A DNA stretch of 64,000 nucleotides from Halorarum salinum. Lineage in GTDB: Archaea > Halobacteriota > Halobacteria > Halobacteriales > Haloferacaceae. The position numbers and the translations under genes were made by a program. The notes under the pieces were generated by a model. That model saw nothing but the letters and a program-made list of their open reading frames with translations, was not told the origin of the DNA and searched no databases. The DNA lies in the NCBI RefSeq assembly GCF_013402875.1, contig NZ_CP058579.1, forward strand, positions 1,240,001-1,304,000, given 5' to 3'. This document shows, piece by piece, positions 42,355 through 50,286 of the stretch; the stretch's first letter is position 1, and each line of letters starts with the position of its first letter.

Positions 42355-43977
42355 ATGCGCGAACCAGACCTCGACCGCTTCGCCTCCCGCCGCTCGACCG
42401 TGTACGGCCAGCGGGGCGTCGTCGCCACCAGCCAGCCGCTCGCCTCGCAGGCGGGCATCTCGGTGCTCGAGGACGGCGGCAACGCCTTCGACGCCGCGGT
42501 GGCCACGGCGGCCGCGCTGAACGTCGTCGAGCCCACCTCGACGGGGCTCGGCGGCGACGTGTTCGCGCTGTACCGCACGGCCGACGGCGAGGTGGGGGCG
42601 ATGCGCTCCTGTGGCCCGGCACCTGCGGGCGCGACGATCGGGAACGTGCGCGAGGCCGTGGCCGAGGAGGAGGGCGTCGACCCGGCCGATGCGGAGATGC
42701 CCGAAACCGGCGCACACGCCGTGACCGTCCCGGGAACCGCCCGCGGCTGGGAGCTCACCGCGGAGACGTTCGGGGAGAAGTCGCTCGGCGAGTTGCTCCG
42801 GCCGGCCGTCCGCTACGCGACCGAGGGCTACCCCGTCTCGGAGGTCGTCGCGGCCCAGTGGCAGCACGGGGAGGAGCTGTTCGAGTCCGACCACGCCCGG
42901 GAGGCGTTCCTCTTCGACGGCGAGGCGCCGTCGACGGGCCGGACCGTCACGCTCCCGAAGCTCGGCGCGACGATGGAGCGCATCGCCGAGGAGGGCGCCG
43001 ACGTGGTGTACGAGGGCGAGATCGGCGAGGCGATCGCGGCGGAGGTCCGGCGGGCCGGCGGCTTCATGACGACCGACGACCTGGCCGGCTTCGAGCCCGA
43101 GTTCCTGGACCCCGTCTCCACGACGTACGACGGCGTCGAGGTGTTCGAACTCCCGCCGAACAACCAGGGGCTCGTCGCGCTGGAGGCGCTGAACGTCGCG
43201 GAGGAGCTGGGCGCCGGCGAGCACGACCTCGACTCGCCCGAACGGGTCCACTACTTCTCGGAGGCGCTGAAGCTCGCGTTCCACGACGGCCACCGCTACA
43301 TCACCGACCCCGAGTTCGAGGACCACCCGCCGCTCGCCTCGAAGGGGTGGGCCCGGAAGCGCGCGGCGGCGGTCGGCGAGACGGCCAACCACGACGTCAC
43401 CTTCGGCGTCCCCGGCGCGAACGCGGAGGACGCGGACACGGTCCTGCTCTGCGTCGCCGACGACGAGGGGAACGTCGTCTCCTACATCAACTCCCGGTTC
43501 GCCGGCTTCGGCTCCGGGCTGGTCGCGGGCGACACCGGCATCGCGCTCCAGAACCGCGGCTCGTCGTTCTCGCTCGACCCGGAGCACCCGAACAGCCTCG
43601 AACCGGGCAAGCGCCCGTTCCACACGCTCATCCCCGCGCTGGCGAGGTTCGACGAGGACGACTGGGCGGCCTTCGGCGTGATGGGCGGCTACATGCAGCC
43701 GCAGGGCCACCTCCAGGTGATCTCGAACGTCGTCGACTACGACCTCCCGCTGCAGGCGGCGCTCGACCGGCCGCGGTGGCGCTACCGCGAGGACGGCAGC
43801 CTCGCGCTGGAGCCCCACTTCGACTCGAACGTCGCGGCGAAGCTCGCCCGGAAGGGCCACGACGTGCGGACGCTCCCCTCGGGGCAGTTCGGCGGCGCAC
43901 AGATCGTCCGGAACGAGAAGGGGACGCTCTCGGCGGCGACCGAGCCCCGGAAGGACGGCAACGCGCAGGGCTACTGA
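42355..43977 (+). CDS. gamma-glutamyltransferase family protein
   Basis: A 540-residue N-terminal-nucleophile hydrolase that in the family transfers or hydrolyses gamma-glutamyl groups. Conserved parts: GVVATSQPLASQAG and GGNAFDAAVATAAALNVVEP near the start, GLGGDVFAL, and the small-subunit start near Thr362 in ADTVLLCVAD, the likely autoprocessing nucleophile. The C-terminal half keeps FGVMGGYMQPQGHLQ. No signal peptide is visible, unlike many bacterial enzymes. Haloarchaea use gamma-glutamylcysteine as a thiol, which could be the substrate; this is inference. Confidence 0.9.
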   Translation: MREPDLDRFASRRSTVYGQRGVVATSQPLASQAGISVLEDGGNAFDAAVATAAALNVVEPTSTGLGGDVFALYRTADGEVGAMRSCGPAPAGATIGNVREAVAEEEGVDPADAEMPETGAHAVTVPGTARGWELTAETFGEKSLGELLRPAVRYATEGYPVSEVVAAQWQHGEELFESDHAREAFLFDGEAPSTGRTVTLPKLGATMERIAEEGADVVYEGEIGEAIAAEVRRAGGFMTTDDLAGFEPEFLDPVSTTYDGVEVFELPPNNQGLVALEALNVAEELGAGEHDLDSPERVHYFSEALKLAFHDGHRYITDPEFEDHPPLASKGWARKRAAAVGETANHDVTFGVPGANAEDADTVLLCVADDEGNVVSYINSRFAGFGSGLVAGDTGIALQNRGSSFSLDPEHPNSLEPGKRPFHTLIPALARFDEDDWAAFGVMGGYMQPQGHLQVISNVVDYDLPLQAALDRPRWRYREDGSLALEPHFDSNVAAKLARKGHDVRTLPSGQFGGAQIVRNEKGTLSAATEPRKDGNAQGY

Positions 43978-44094
43978 GCCGGCGTCGACCGGGGGCCGAC
44001 GGTCGACGTTCCTCACGGGTGCGGCGCTCGCCTCCGCTCCCCGCGCCCGGCGGCGGGTCGGCGGGCATAAGGCGCCGCGGCACCCCGTGGCGGT

Positions 44095-44685
44095 ATGCGA
44101 CAGTTCGTCGTCTGCGGCCACGAGGCCCCAACGACCCCCGACTTCCCGCTCGAGGACCTGCCGGGCGCGGCGGGGAGGCTCGACCTCCTCGCGCGGTGCG
44201 TGAACGCCGGGCTGTTCCTCTCGCACGGCATCCGCGAGGACAGCCGGGTCCACCTCGTCCTGCGGGACGAGTACGTCGTCAGGTTCGACGGCGCGACCGC
44301 GCGCGGGCTGCACCCGGACGAGCGGAGCACGGCCGCGCGGGTCCGCCAGGCGCTCGAAGTCCGGGAGGAAGCCATCGGTCACATGCCCGCGGAGGTCGCC
44401 CCCGGGGTGGAGCTGTACCGGATGGGCCTCGCGGAGACGCTCGACGCGCTCGCCGGCACGCTCGTCCAGCTCCACGAGGACGGGGAACCGGCCGCCGAGC
44501 ACGACCCGCCGGCGGACCCGATCTTCGTGCTCTCGGACCACTCGGACTTCACCGACGCCGAAGCGGAGTCGCTGGCCGACCGCGTGGACGCCAGGCTCCG
44601 GGTCGGCCCGGAGGCGATCCACGCGGACCACGCCATCGCGGTGACGCACAACTACCTCGACACCGACGGCTACACGTCGTACTGA
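44095..44685 (+). CDS. trmY: tRNA (pseudouridine54-N1)-methyltransferase
   Basis: A 196-residue SPOUT methyltransferase that converts pseudouridine-54 to N1-methylpseudouridine in archaeal tRNAs. The start [19 protein letters not shown] and the C-terminal knot segment [16 protein letters not shown] and [12 protein letters not shown] are characteristic. Its substrate is produced by Pus10 (gene at 29750). A CATAAGG element about 28 bp before the ATG is the likely promoter. The tRNA-Pro gene lies 77 bp downstream. Confidence 0.93.
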   Translation: MRQFVVCGHEAPTTPDFPLEDLPGAAGRLDLLARCVNAGLFLSHGIREDSRVHLVLRDEYVVRFDGATARGLHPDERSTAARVRQALEVREEAIGHMPAEVAPGVELYRMGLAETLDALAGTLVQLHEDGEPAAEHDPPADPIFVLSDHSDFTDAEAESLADRVDARLRVGPEAIHADHAIAVTHNYLDTDGYTSY

Positions 44686-44731
44686 GGCGTCGCGATGGCG
44701 TGAGCGCCTGAGGGCGGCCCTTTCGGAAGCG

Positions 44732-44736
44732 TTAAA
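44732..44736 (+). promoter_or_regulatory. tRNA-Pro TATA-like box
   Basis: TTAAA lies 27-31 bp upstream of the first tRNA base at 44763. Confidence 0.55.
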
Positions 44737-44762
44737 GGAGCGCGCGGCCACCCTCGAAACGC

Positions 44763-44835
44763 GGGCCGGTGGGGTAGCTTGGTATCCTTCGGCCTTCGGG
44801 TGGCCGTAACCTCAGTTCGAATCTGAGCCGGCCCA
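44763..44835 (+). tRNA. tRNA-Pro (anticodon CGG)
   Basis: Seventy-three bases fold into a standard cloverleaf: acceptor GGGCCGG/CCGGCCC, anticodon stem CGGCC/GGCCG with loop TTCGGGT (anticodon CGG, reads CCG), T arm CTCAG-TTCGAAT-CTGAG, and discriminator A. No 3' CCA is encoded. A short T-run (TTTT) follows directly. The lower-GC island begins soon after its 3' end. Confidence 0.95.
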
Positions 44836-45029
44836 TTTTCACCCCACTTCGCAACGACGAGCGACGGCGAGTCGTCCGCGTGAGTGCCGACCGCGACCTC
44901 GAACGCGCGCTAACCGTTCGACGGTCTCGTCGATGGACCATTTGATTTCACTCGACTGTGCACGTGATAGCCGCTAAGAAGAACCTGCGAGTGTATGAAT
45001 CGACTCTTTCCGCGTCGACTCCGTGACGG

Positions 45030-45524
45030 CTACTTCTCGAGCGGTTCGATTTCGTCACCGGGACGAATCGTCCCACTTTCGATGACGTCCGCCCGAAGCC
45101 CACCCCGATGGGCCAGGGCGTCCAGGACGTCCTTCCCGGTGATGTCCTGAAGATACCCACAGGGTTCACAGAGCCGATCACCCCGACAGACGGCTTCACC
45201 GACACGGAATCGCTTGCCGACGAGATGGTTGAGGGCGGTATCCCGGGTGACGATGTTTCGCCTATGTTCGCCGGGAGCGAGTTCGATGTCTGCCTCGCGG
45301 TCGATTGCGTCGATGGCTTCTCGCTCGATAAGCGTCAGATCGTAGCCATCGTGGCGCTCCTCGTTCGGCCCCCACGTGACGAAGGTCCCGGTTTCGATTT
45401 CGCGAAAGTATCTGTCGCCCCGAAGGCCGCTTCCAGCGACGGCCTCGACTTCACTGCGTTCGTTCATTTCGACCTCGGCTTCGGGAGCAGTGAAGATGCG
45501 TTCGGCGATTCCGACTCCAGTCAT
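45030..45524 (-). CDS. MOSC-domain protein
   Basis: A 164-residue single-domain protein of the MOSC (molybdenum cofactor sulfurase C-terminal) fold. Typical elements are VAGSGLRGDRYF near residue 30, LTLIEREAIDAI, the GEHRRNIVTRD strand, and CEPCGYL with the conserved cysteine. Family members bind or transfer sulfur or molybdenum cofactor; some act as stand-alone reductases. The ATG at 45524 is preferred to a GTG six bases upstream. It is the first gene of the lower-GC island after tRNA-Pro, divided from it by a gap of about 190 bp. Confidence 0.85.
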   Translation of the reverse strand: MTGVGIAERIFTAPEAEVEMNERSEVEAVAGSGLRGDRYFREIETGTFVTWGPNEERHDGYDLTLIEREAIDAIDREADIELAPGEHRRNIVTRDTALNHLVGKRFRVGEAVCRGDRLCEPCGYLQDITGKDVLDALAHRGGLRADVIESGTIRPGDEIEPLEK

Positions 45525-45551
45525 ACTCACAGAGAGTTAGTGCAAAAGCAA

Positions 45552-45689
45552 ATGTCTTTGGTGTACTATGTTCCCAATGGGGCGATTATGATGGACCATA
45601 TCCGAATAATAGTGGAAAAGTTGGATGAAATCCAAGTTGAGAAGGGATATATTCGCGCCTCAGCCGGACGTCTCGTGGGCAATATTTGA
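45552..45689 (+). CDS. possible 45-residue protein
   Basis: An ATG at 45552 opens MSLVYYVPNGAIMMDHIRII followed by VEKLDEIQVEKGYIRASAG and a stop at 45689, just before the first cassette repeat. The sequence has amphipathic helix character and AT-rich codons. It is too short to judge; it could equally be the leader of nothing. Divergent from the MOSC gene. Confidence 0.25.
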   Translation: MSLVYYVPNGAIMMDHIRIIVEKLDEIQVEKGYIRASAGRLVGNI

Positions 45690-45690
45690 A

Positions 45691-45840
45691 CCGTACTTAG
45701 CGATCGTGTCTCACGTGAATGTGGACCGTCGGATGTCCGACAAGGAGTGAATCCCGGACAATATGGTCCCAGCCGGCAGGAGGGACTGGTGTTATCACTC
45801 TGAAATTCATCTCCGGTCAAAAGTGAGCGCTACAGCCGCT
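45691..45840 (+). repeat. island repeat, copy 1 (full)
   Basis: Starts CCGTACTTAGCGATCGTG. Nested inverted arms: GGACC (45723-45727) with GGTCC (45765-45769), and GTCCG (45735-45739) with CGGAC (45755-45759). A second half (GAGGGACTGGTGTTATCAC ... GTGAGCGCTACAG) continues to about 45840. Other copies at 46293, 46877 and 47604. Confidence 0.75.
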
Positions 45841-45871
45841 AATTGGGTCTGCGCACCCAGCGATTTGGCAT

Positions 45872-46219
45872 CTACTGCGTTTCGGCCTGCGTTCTGCTCT
45901 GGAATCGGCTCCCAGCGAAATACAGACTCATGAGTACGACTCCGATTACGAGCCCGATCGTGAGACTAACCGAAAGCCACTCACGGGGGGAAACTGCGAT
46001 TGGCCGGGGTTTCAGCGCCCGGAAGTACAAGTACTGCAGTTCCTGCGAGAACACGTGGGGGACGAGGAAACTACCGAAACTGCCCCCACCACAGGCGAGT
46101 GCCCGTCCGAGGCGACTGGGTACTGGCATTCCTCGCCGCGCACAGTCCAGATACACGAGACCCGCTACACCTCCCCCGGCAACGAGTCCAGTTCCGAGCA
46201 GGATTTCGAGGAGGCTCAT
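45872..46219 (-). CDS. small membrane protein in the repeat island
   Basis: A 115-residue protein from the ATG at 46219 (MSLLEILLGTGLVAGGGVAG); the frame extends upstream but those residues are hydrophilic and non-conserved in style. Three hydrophobic segments: about 4-22, 42-58 and 82-102. A MPVPSRLGRALACGGG loop separates the first two. No family recognised. It lies exactly between island repeats 1 and 2. Confidence 0.5.
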   Translation of the reverse strand: MSLLEILLGTGLVAGGGVAGLVYLDCARRGMPVPSRLGRALACGGGSFGSFLVPHVFSQELQYLYFRALKPRPIAVSPREWLSVSLTIGLVIGVVLMSLYFAGSRFQSRTQAETQ

Positions 46220-46292
46220 ACTGTCGGCGTCTGCTCGCAGACTGTCTCCGTGCGCATATGAATGCACTCCATTCGAATGGTTCGTGGTTCAT

Positions 46293-46415
46293 CTGTACGT
46301 AGCGATCCCCTCCCGCCGAACTGTGGACCGTCGGGCGTCCGAGAAGGAGTGCAATCCCGGACGATATGGTCCCAACCGAGTTCGATTCTGATCGAGAGCG
46401 CTCGCAACAGCGGCG
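46293..46415 (+). repeat. island repeat, copy 2 (shortened tail)
   Basis: Starts CTGTACGTAGCGATCCCC. Arms: GGACC (46325-46329) with GGTCC (46368-46372) and GTCCG (46337-46341) with CGGAC (46358-46362). The tail GAGAGCGCTCGCAACAG matches copy 1 but the GAGGGACT segment is missing. Confidence 0.75.
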
Positions 46416-46465
46416 ATGTGAGCCTGCGAGCTTCTCGTTGAACCACTAAAACTCACGTGTCACGG

Positions 46466-46840
46466 TTACCGGACGACCTCCGTGAATTCGATGGCGTCCC
46501 CCGAGATACGGACCGAGAGTCCGACTGCATCAGAATCAGAAGGAGTCCACTCGTACGTCTCTTCCGGTCCGTTCTCTACGGAGACGCGAATCAAGAACGG
46601 TTCCTCCCGCTTAATCGGGTTTCCGTAACTAACTGAGTCGTCCGTGGGAATCGTTTTCGTATCAGACAACACCGTCTCTCCGGTAGTAACTCGCGTGACG
46701 GTAGTCGTCACGACGATGTCTCGCCCCATCCGGTTAGAGTACGCCAGGTCCGAGAGACCACCCCAGAGACTCCCTGAGACGGAGACGAGAGTCGGCCCGG
46801 AAAGCTGGAGGACCGTACGACGGGATGGAGGGCTGAACAT
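46466..46840 (-). CDS. small Tat-exported beta-sandwich protein
   Basis: A 124-residue protein with a signal (MFSPPSRRTVLQLSGPTLV) carrying Arg-Arg and a hydrophobic stretch. The remainder is beta-rich: DIVVTTTVTRVTTGETVLSD, EEPFLIRVSVENGP, VGLSVRISGDAIEF. This resembles the small secreted Ig-like proteins that are numerous in haloarchaea. A CATTTATCG element about 27 bp upstream (minus strand, about 46867) suits a leaderless promoter. It may be distantly related to the protein at 47103. Function unknown. Confidence 0.6.
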   Translation of the reverse strand: MFSPPSRRTVLQLSGPTLVSVSGSLWGGLSDLAYSNRMGRDIVVTTTVTRVTTGETVLSDTKTIPTDDSVSYGNPIKREEPFLIRVSVENGPEETYEWTPSDSDAVGLSVRISGDAIEFTEVVR

Positions 46841-46876
46841 ACTCCACGGATGACAGTCTATCGATAAATGCTTCCC

Positions 46877-47019
46877 CTGTACTTGCCGATCCCCTCACCT
46901 GACCGTGACCGCTGAACGTCCGGGAACCGGTAGAGTCCGGACGAAACAGGTCCCAGCAACGAGAGGGACTACTGTTGTCCTCACGAAGCTTCGTTTCTGG
47001 CCGAGAAGGTGCGCGACAG
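46877..47019 (+). repeat. island repeat, copy 3 (full, more diverged)
   Basis: Starts CTGTACTTGCCGATCCCC. Arms: GTGACC (46905-46910) with GGTCCC (46949-46954), GTCCGG (46918-46923) with CCGGAC (46937-46942). GAGAGGGACTACTGTTGTC and GAGAAGGTGCGCGACAG match the second half of copy 1. Confidence 0.7.
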
Positions 47020-47102
47020 TTCCTCCGTAGATCAGCAAATCAGCAAGGTAAACAGAAGTTGTATCACGAAAGGACTTTGCGATTCGCCTGCTCCTGCGGA
47101 GC

Positions 47103-47555
47103 ATGAAGCGGCGAGGGATCGTCAGTGCACTCCCCGTCGGGATCCTCGGGTCGAGCGCCGGGCGTCTTTCGCGAGCGAGAGAAGCAACCGCGTGTGCCCC
47201 GCCGTCACGGTTCGGCGTCCTCATCGAGAACCACAGAGGGGGCCCGCAATCCGTGTCGGTGGAGATCGAGACCGGGTTGCTTGGGCGGAACGTGTTCTCC
47301 AAAACGTTCGAAGTTCCTGCAGCGACGGATGCTCAGGGACACACCTATCATCCGGAAGTCGCCCACGTAGCAAACGTCCTCACTGATCTCCGTTCACACG
47401 TCGTATCCGTACTCCACGGCGGTGAGACGGCCACGCATTCGTGGCGGGTAACCTGCAACCACCTCTATATTCGCATCGACGAGGAAGGACACGCATCCCC
47501 GGCCTATAGCACGCTGTCCCCTGATCGGTGGGAGCGTATCACCAGCGAGCGTTGA
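47103..47555 (+). CDS. small exported protein, Ig-like beta-sandwich
   Basis: A 150-residue protein with a Tat-like start (MKRRGIVSALPVGILGSSAG) and a beta-rich body: FGVLIENHRGGPQSVSVEIE, FSKTFEVPAA, HVVSVLHGGETATHSWRVTC and LYIRIDEEG. The order enters the pattern of haloarchaeal surface proteins with an IENxxxxxxSVxVxI beginning. A GACTTTGCG element about 28 bp before the ATG is a likely promoter. It lies between island repeats 3 and 4. Function unknown. Confidence 0.6.
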   Translation: MKRRGIVSALPVGILGSSAGRLSRAREATACAPPSRFGVLIENHRGGPQSVSVEIETGLLGRNVFSKTFEVPAATDAQGHTYHPEVAHVANVLTDLRSHVVSVLHGGETATHSWRVTCNHLYIRIDEEGHASPAYSTLSPDRWERITSER

Positions 47556-47603
47556 TCATACAACGGCGTACCTCCATCAGGAAACTTCGACGGTCCCTAT
47601 CCT

Positions 47604-47644
47604 CTGCATTTAGCAATCACATCTCACCTGACTGTGGACCGCAT
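47604..47644 (+). repeat. island repeat, truncated copy 4
   Basis: CTGCATTTAGCAATCACATC and CTCACCTGACTGTGGACCG match the first ~40 bases of copies 1-3. The match stops at about 47644, where GC-rich core-like sequence resumes, so this is probably the right boundary of the island. Confidence 0.65.
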
Positions 47645-47876
47645 GGAAGGGGACAAGTTCCGCGGCGAGCACGAACCGCTCGGCCCGACCGCGGACTGGG
47701 AGCGGGCGATCCTCCGGGACCACATGCTCCGGGGCGTCAGGACCGCGCGGTTCGACGTCCGCGGGATCGATGAGCCGGACGAGGTCGACACGGACGGCCC
47801 TCGACGATGGGGGACCATCACGAACTCGAACCCGCGTCCGCGTCGACCGGCCCGTTCCCGCACGCCGGGACGGTGA
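47643..47876 (+). pseudogene. possible gene remnant at the island boundary
   Basis: From the ATG at 47643 a 77-codon frame reads MEGDKFRGEHEPLGPTADWE then RAILRDHMLRGVRTARFDVR, which looks like haloarchaeal coding sequence. After about residue 57 it becomes arginine/proline-rich and overlaps the end of the convergent histidine kinase gene. It may be a fragment of a gene cut by the island repeat. No family recognised. Confidence 0.3.
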
Positions 47877-48987
47877 ACGAGAAGGTCGAACCGTCGCCGG
47901 GGGTGGACTCGACCCGAATGCGCCCGCCGTGGCGCTCGACGATCCGCTGACAGAGCGCCAGCCCGATCCCCGAACCCGAGTACTCGTCGACCGCGTGGAG
48001 CCGGCGGAAGATCTCGAAGATCCGCGTCTGATCGGCCGGGTCGATGCCGATCCCCTCGTCCCGAACCGAGATCTCCCACTCCGACCCCTGCCGCTCGGCG
48101 GAAACGTCGACGCGGGGCCGCTCGTCGGAGTACTCGATCGCGTTGCTCAACAGGTTCTGGAGGAGCTGCCGGAGCTGGGTCGCGTCGCCGCGGACGCGGG
48201 GGAGTGGCCCGGCCGTGATCTCGGCGTCGCGCTCCTCGATCATCACCTGGAGGTCCGCGAGTGCGTCCTCGAGGACCGCCTCGAGGTCGACTGGCTCGAA
48301 CGGGTTGCCCTTCGTCTCGACGCGCGAGTACGCGAGCAGGCCGTCGATCATGTTCCGCATGCGGTCGGCGCCGTCGACGGCGAACCCGACGAACTCCCGG
48401 CCGTCCTCGTCGAGCTCGTCCCCGTACCGGCCCTCGATCAACTGGAGGTAGCTCGACACCATCCGCAGGGGCTCCCGCAGGTCGTGGGAGGCGGCGTACG
48501 CGAACTGTTCGAGCCGCTCGTTGGACGCCTCCACCTGTTGGATCGCTCGCTCGAGTTCCGTTCGCGTCGCCGTCAGCTCCTCGTTCCGCCTCGTCACTTC
48601 CCGCTCGCGGGTCGCGGCCCGGGCGTCGTGAACGCCGATGCCGAGGCCCGCGATCGACCCGAGCGCCAGCGCGATCGCCCGAAGCCAGTAGGTGAAGGGG
48701 TTGGAAACCCCCGGGTGAACGCTGCGCAGGACGAGGAAGACGAACAGCACCCCCACCCCGCCGAGACACCAGAACACGATCCGCGGGTAGAACTCGGGAT
48801 CGATCTCGCTGTGCGACAGCCACCTCCCGACCGACAGGACCAGCACGCCGGAGAAGCCGATCAGGGCGAACTCGACGAACGGCTCCACCATCGCTCCCTC
48901 CCTGACTATCCTCTCGATCGTGTGTCCGGCCGCGACTGCCACGATCAGGAGGCCCAGCCACGACAGGCGACGGGACCAGCGGGGCAT
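47818..48987 (-). CDS. membrane-bound sensor histidine kinase
   Basis: A 389-residue kinase from the ATG at 48987 (MPRWSRRLSW). Four hydrophobic helices occupy about residues 8-115, followed by a coiled-coil linker (REVTRRNEELTATRTELERA, about 130-150). The HisKA domain has the phospho-acceptor His in AASHDLREPLR. The HATPase domain shows the N box (LLQNLLSNAIEYS), G1 (VRDEGIGID) and G2 (GSGIGLALCQ). No separate sensor domain exists, so it probably senses through the membrane part. No cognate regulator is adjacent. Confidence 0.9.
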   Translation of the reverse strand: MPRWSRRLSWLGLLIVAVAAGHTIERIVREGAMVEPFVEFALIGFSGVLVLSVGRWLSHSEIDPEFYPRIVFWCLGGVGVLFVFLVLRSVHPGVSNPFTYWLRAIALALGSIAGLGIGVHDARAATREREVTRRNEELTATRTELERAIQQVEASNERLEQFAYAASHDLREPLRMVSSYLQLIEGRYGDELDEDGREFVGFAVDGADRMRNMIDGLLAYSRVETKGNPFEPVDLEAVLEDALADLQVMIEERDAEITAGPLPRVRGDATQLRQLLQNLLSNAIEYSDERPRVDVSAERQGSEWEISVRDEGIGIDPADQTRIFEIFRRLHAVDEYSGSGIGLALCQRIVERHGGRIRVESTPGDGSTFSFTVPACGNGPVDADAGSSS

Positions 48988-49152
48988 TGTCGTGGCTCGT
49001 GCCGCGACCGTAATTAGCCGAGCGGATGCGTTCACCGACGTAGCTGTCTGGTGTATCGACCGTCCGCGTCGAAACTCCCGGGCGCCGACGCGACGGAGCC
49101 ACGAAGGGCGTGTCGTCTCCGGCGGAGCGTCGGCCCGCCCGGCGCCCGACGC

Positions 49153-49560
49153 TCACGTGATCGCGCCGTGCAGCCAGGCTTTCCAGAACCAGTCGGCCGG
49201 CATCGGCCAGCCGAAGGCGTGTTCTATCGCGTCGTCGAGCGCGAGGAGCACGCCGACGATGGCAACGCCGCGCCAGCCGAACAGCGGGTAGTCGCGCCAG
49301 AACGGCCCGAACAGGGGAACCGACAGCGCGACGACGAGCAGCGTCAGCGTGAGCACCGCGCCCGCCGCTGCGTAGTGTTGCCAGACGAGCGCGAACGCGA
49401 ACGTCGCGCCGAACAACGCCGCCAGCAGCAGCCAGGACTCCGAGCGTCGAGCGTCGTCCCACAGGACGAGCAGCGCGACCAGCGTCACCAGCACGCCGAT
49501 GTAGACGTGGTGTGGCGCCCAGGTCGTCCCGTCCGGGATCGCGTGATGGGGGAACTGCAT
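49153..49560 (-). CDS. four-helix membrane protein, unknown function
   Basis: A 135-residue protein from the ATG at 49560 (MQFPHHAIPDGTTWAPHHVYIG). Four hydrophobic segments lie at about 18-34, 42-62, 65-85 and 95-113. His-rich ends (HHAIPDG, HH, DDAIEHAFGWPMP) are seen. It is a type common in haloarchaea but with no known function. The frame is open upstream to 49668 with less convincing sequence. Confidence 0.6.
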   Translation of the reverse strand: MQFPHHAIPDGTTWAPHHVYIGVLVTLVALLVLWDDARRSESWLLLAALFGATFAFALVWQHYAAAGAVLTLTLLVVALSVPLFGPFWRDYPLFGWRGVAIVGVLLALDDAIEHAFGWPMPADWFWKAWLHGAIT

Positions 49561-50057
49561 GTCGTGTTCGTGGTTCGGTGGCCCGGCGGGTTCCGTCTGA
49601 CAGTCGCTCGCACGGGCGTCCCCCACGTCGATCCCTGCGTGGTCACTGGCGTCGATCGACGTCACCACGTCGTCGACGACCTCGAACCGGTCGCGGTCGA
49701 GTTCCAGTTCATACGTATGGGGCCCGAGTTAATGGCTTTATTCGTCGGTCCGGTCGCGGGACCCGGGTCGCGTGGGGACCACGTCGGGCCGGATCAGTCC
49801 GGTCGGATCGGAACGATCGAGTCGAACCCGCTCGGGAGGTCCGGAGTCGCGACGGACGGCTCGACGGGAGGTTGCGGAGGCGACGAGCGGGCCACCGAGG
49901 ACGGCGAGCCGCACGCCGAAGGCGACGAACGGACCGCCGAGGGCGACGACGGTCGGCACGCCACATCCGGTGTCGGTCGGAACGAACCTGCTACCGGCCG
50001 GTCAAGACGCAACGTTTGACCACGTCTATCCGTTCATGTACGACGACCGCGCACCCG
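49561..50057. other. intergenic region, no gene supported
   Basis: About 500 bp of mixed sequence. Several overlapping frames are open on both strands, but all give arginine- or glycine-rich translations without family features. A short AT-rich GAGTTAATGGCTTTATTCG (about 49726-49744) could be promoter material. Otherwise nothing is recognised. Confidence 0.35.
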
Positions 50058-50234
50058 ATGGCGATGGGGGGTGACCCGAACTCTGGCGGCGACCCCGACG
50101 ACCTCGCGCGGTGCACTGACTGCGGCCACGTGTACCCCGTACAGCGACTGGACGACGGAACGTTGCGCCCCATCGGCATCGAGGGAGTCTGCCGGTGCGG
50201 GAACGACGAGTTCCGACGGCTGCGCCGGGAGTGA
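50058..50234 (+). CDS. small zinc-ribbon protein
   Basis: A 58-residue protein from the ATG at 50058 (MAMGGDPNSGGDPDDLARC); the ATG two codons later is equally possible. Cys19-x-x-Cys22 and Cys45-x-Cys47 make a likely zinc site with a short loop in between (VYPVQRLDDGTLRPIGIEGV). Small zinc-ribbon proteins of this kind are conserved in haloarchaea. No partner can be inferred. Confidence 0.65.
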   Translation: MAMGGDPNSGGDPDDLARCTDCGHVYPVQRLDDGTLRPIGIEGVCRCGNDEFRRLRRE

Positions 50235-50286
50235 GTGCCGGCCGTCGTCGGAGAAGGGAAGTCGACCCGGGAACGCGGCGTTCGGG

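Noticed and set aside
41401-44751. 1116- and 1080-residue open frames on both strands
   Set aside because: They overlap gamma-glutamyltransferase, the RCK gene and trmY, whose motifs are unambiguous in another frame.
45566-45820. 84-residue minus-strand frame over the first island repeat
   Set aside because: It consists mostly of repeat sequence and has no coding character; the same frame is not kept in the other repeat copies.
49738-49959. 73-residue minus-strand frame with a hydrophobic start
   Set aside because: Several frames are equally open here on both strands, and the C-terminal half is arginine-rich.
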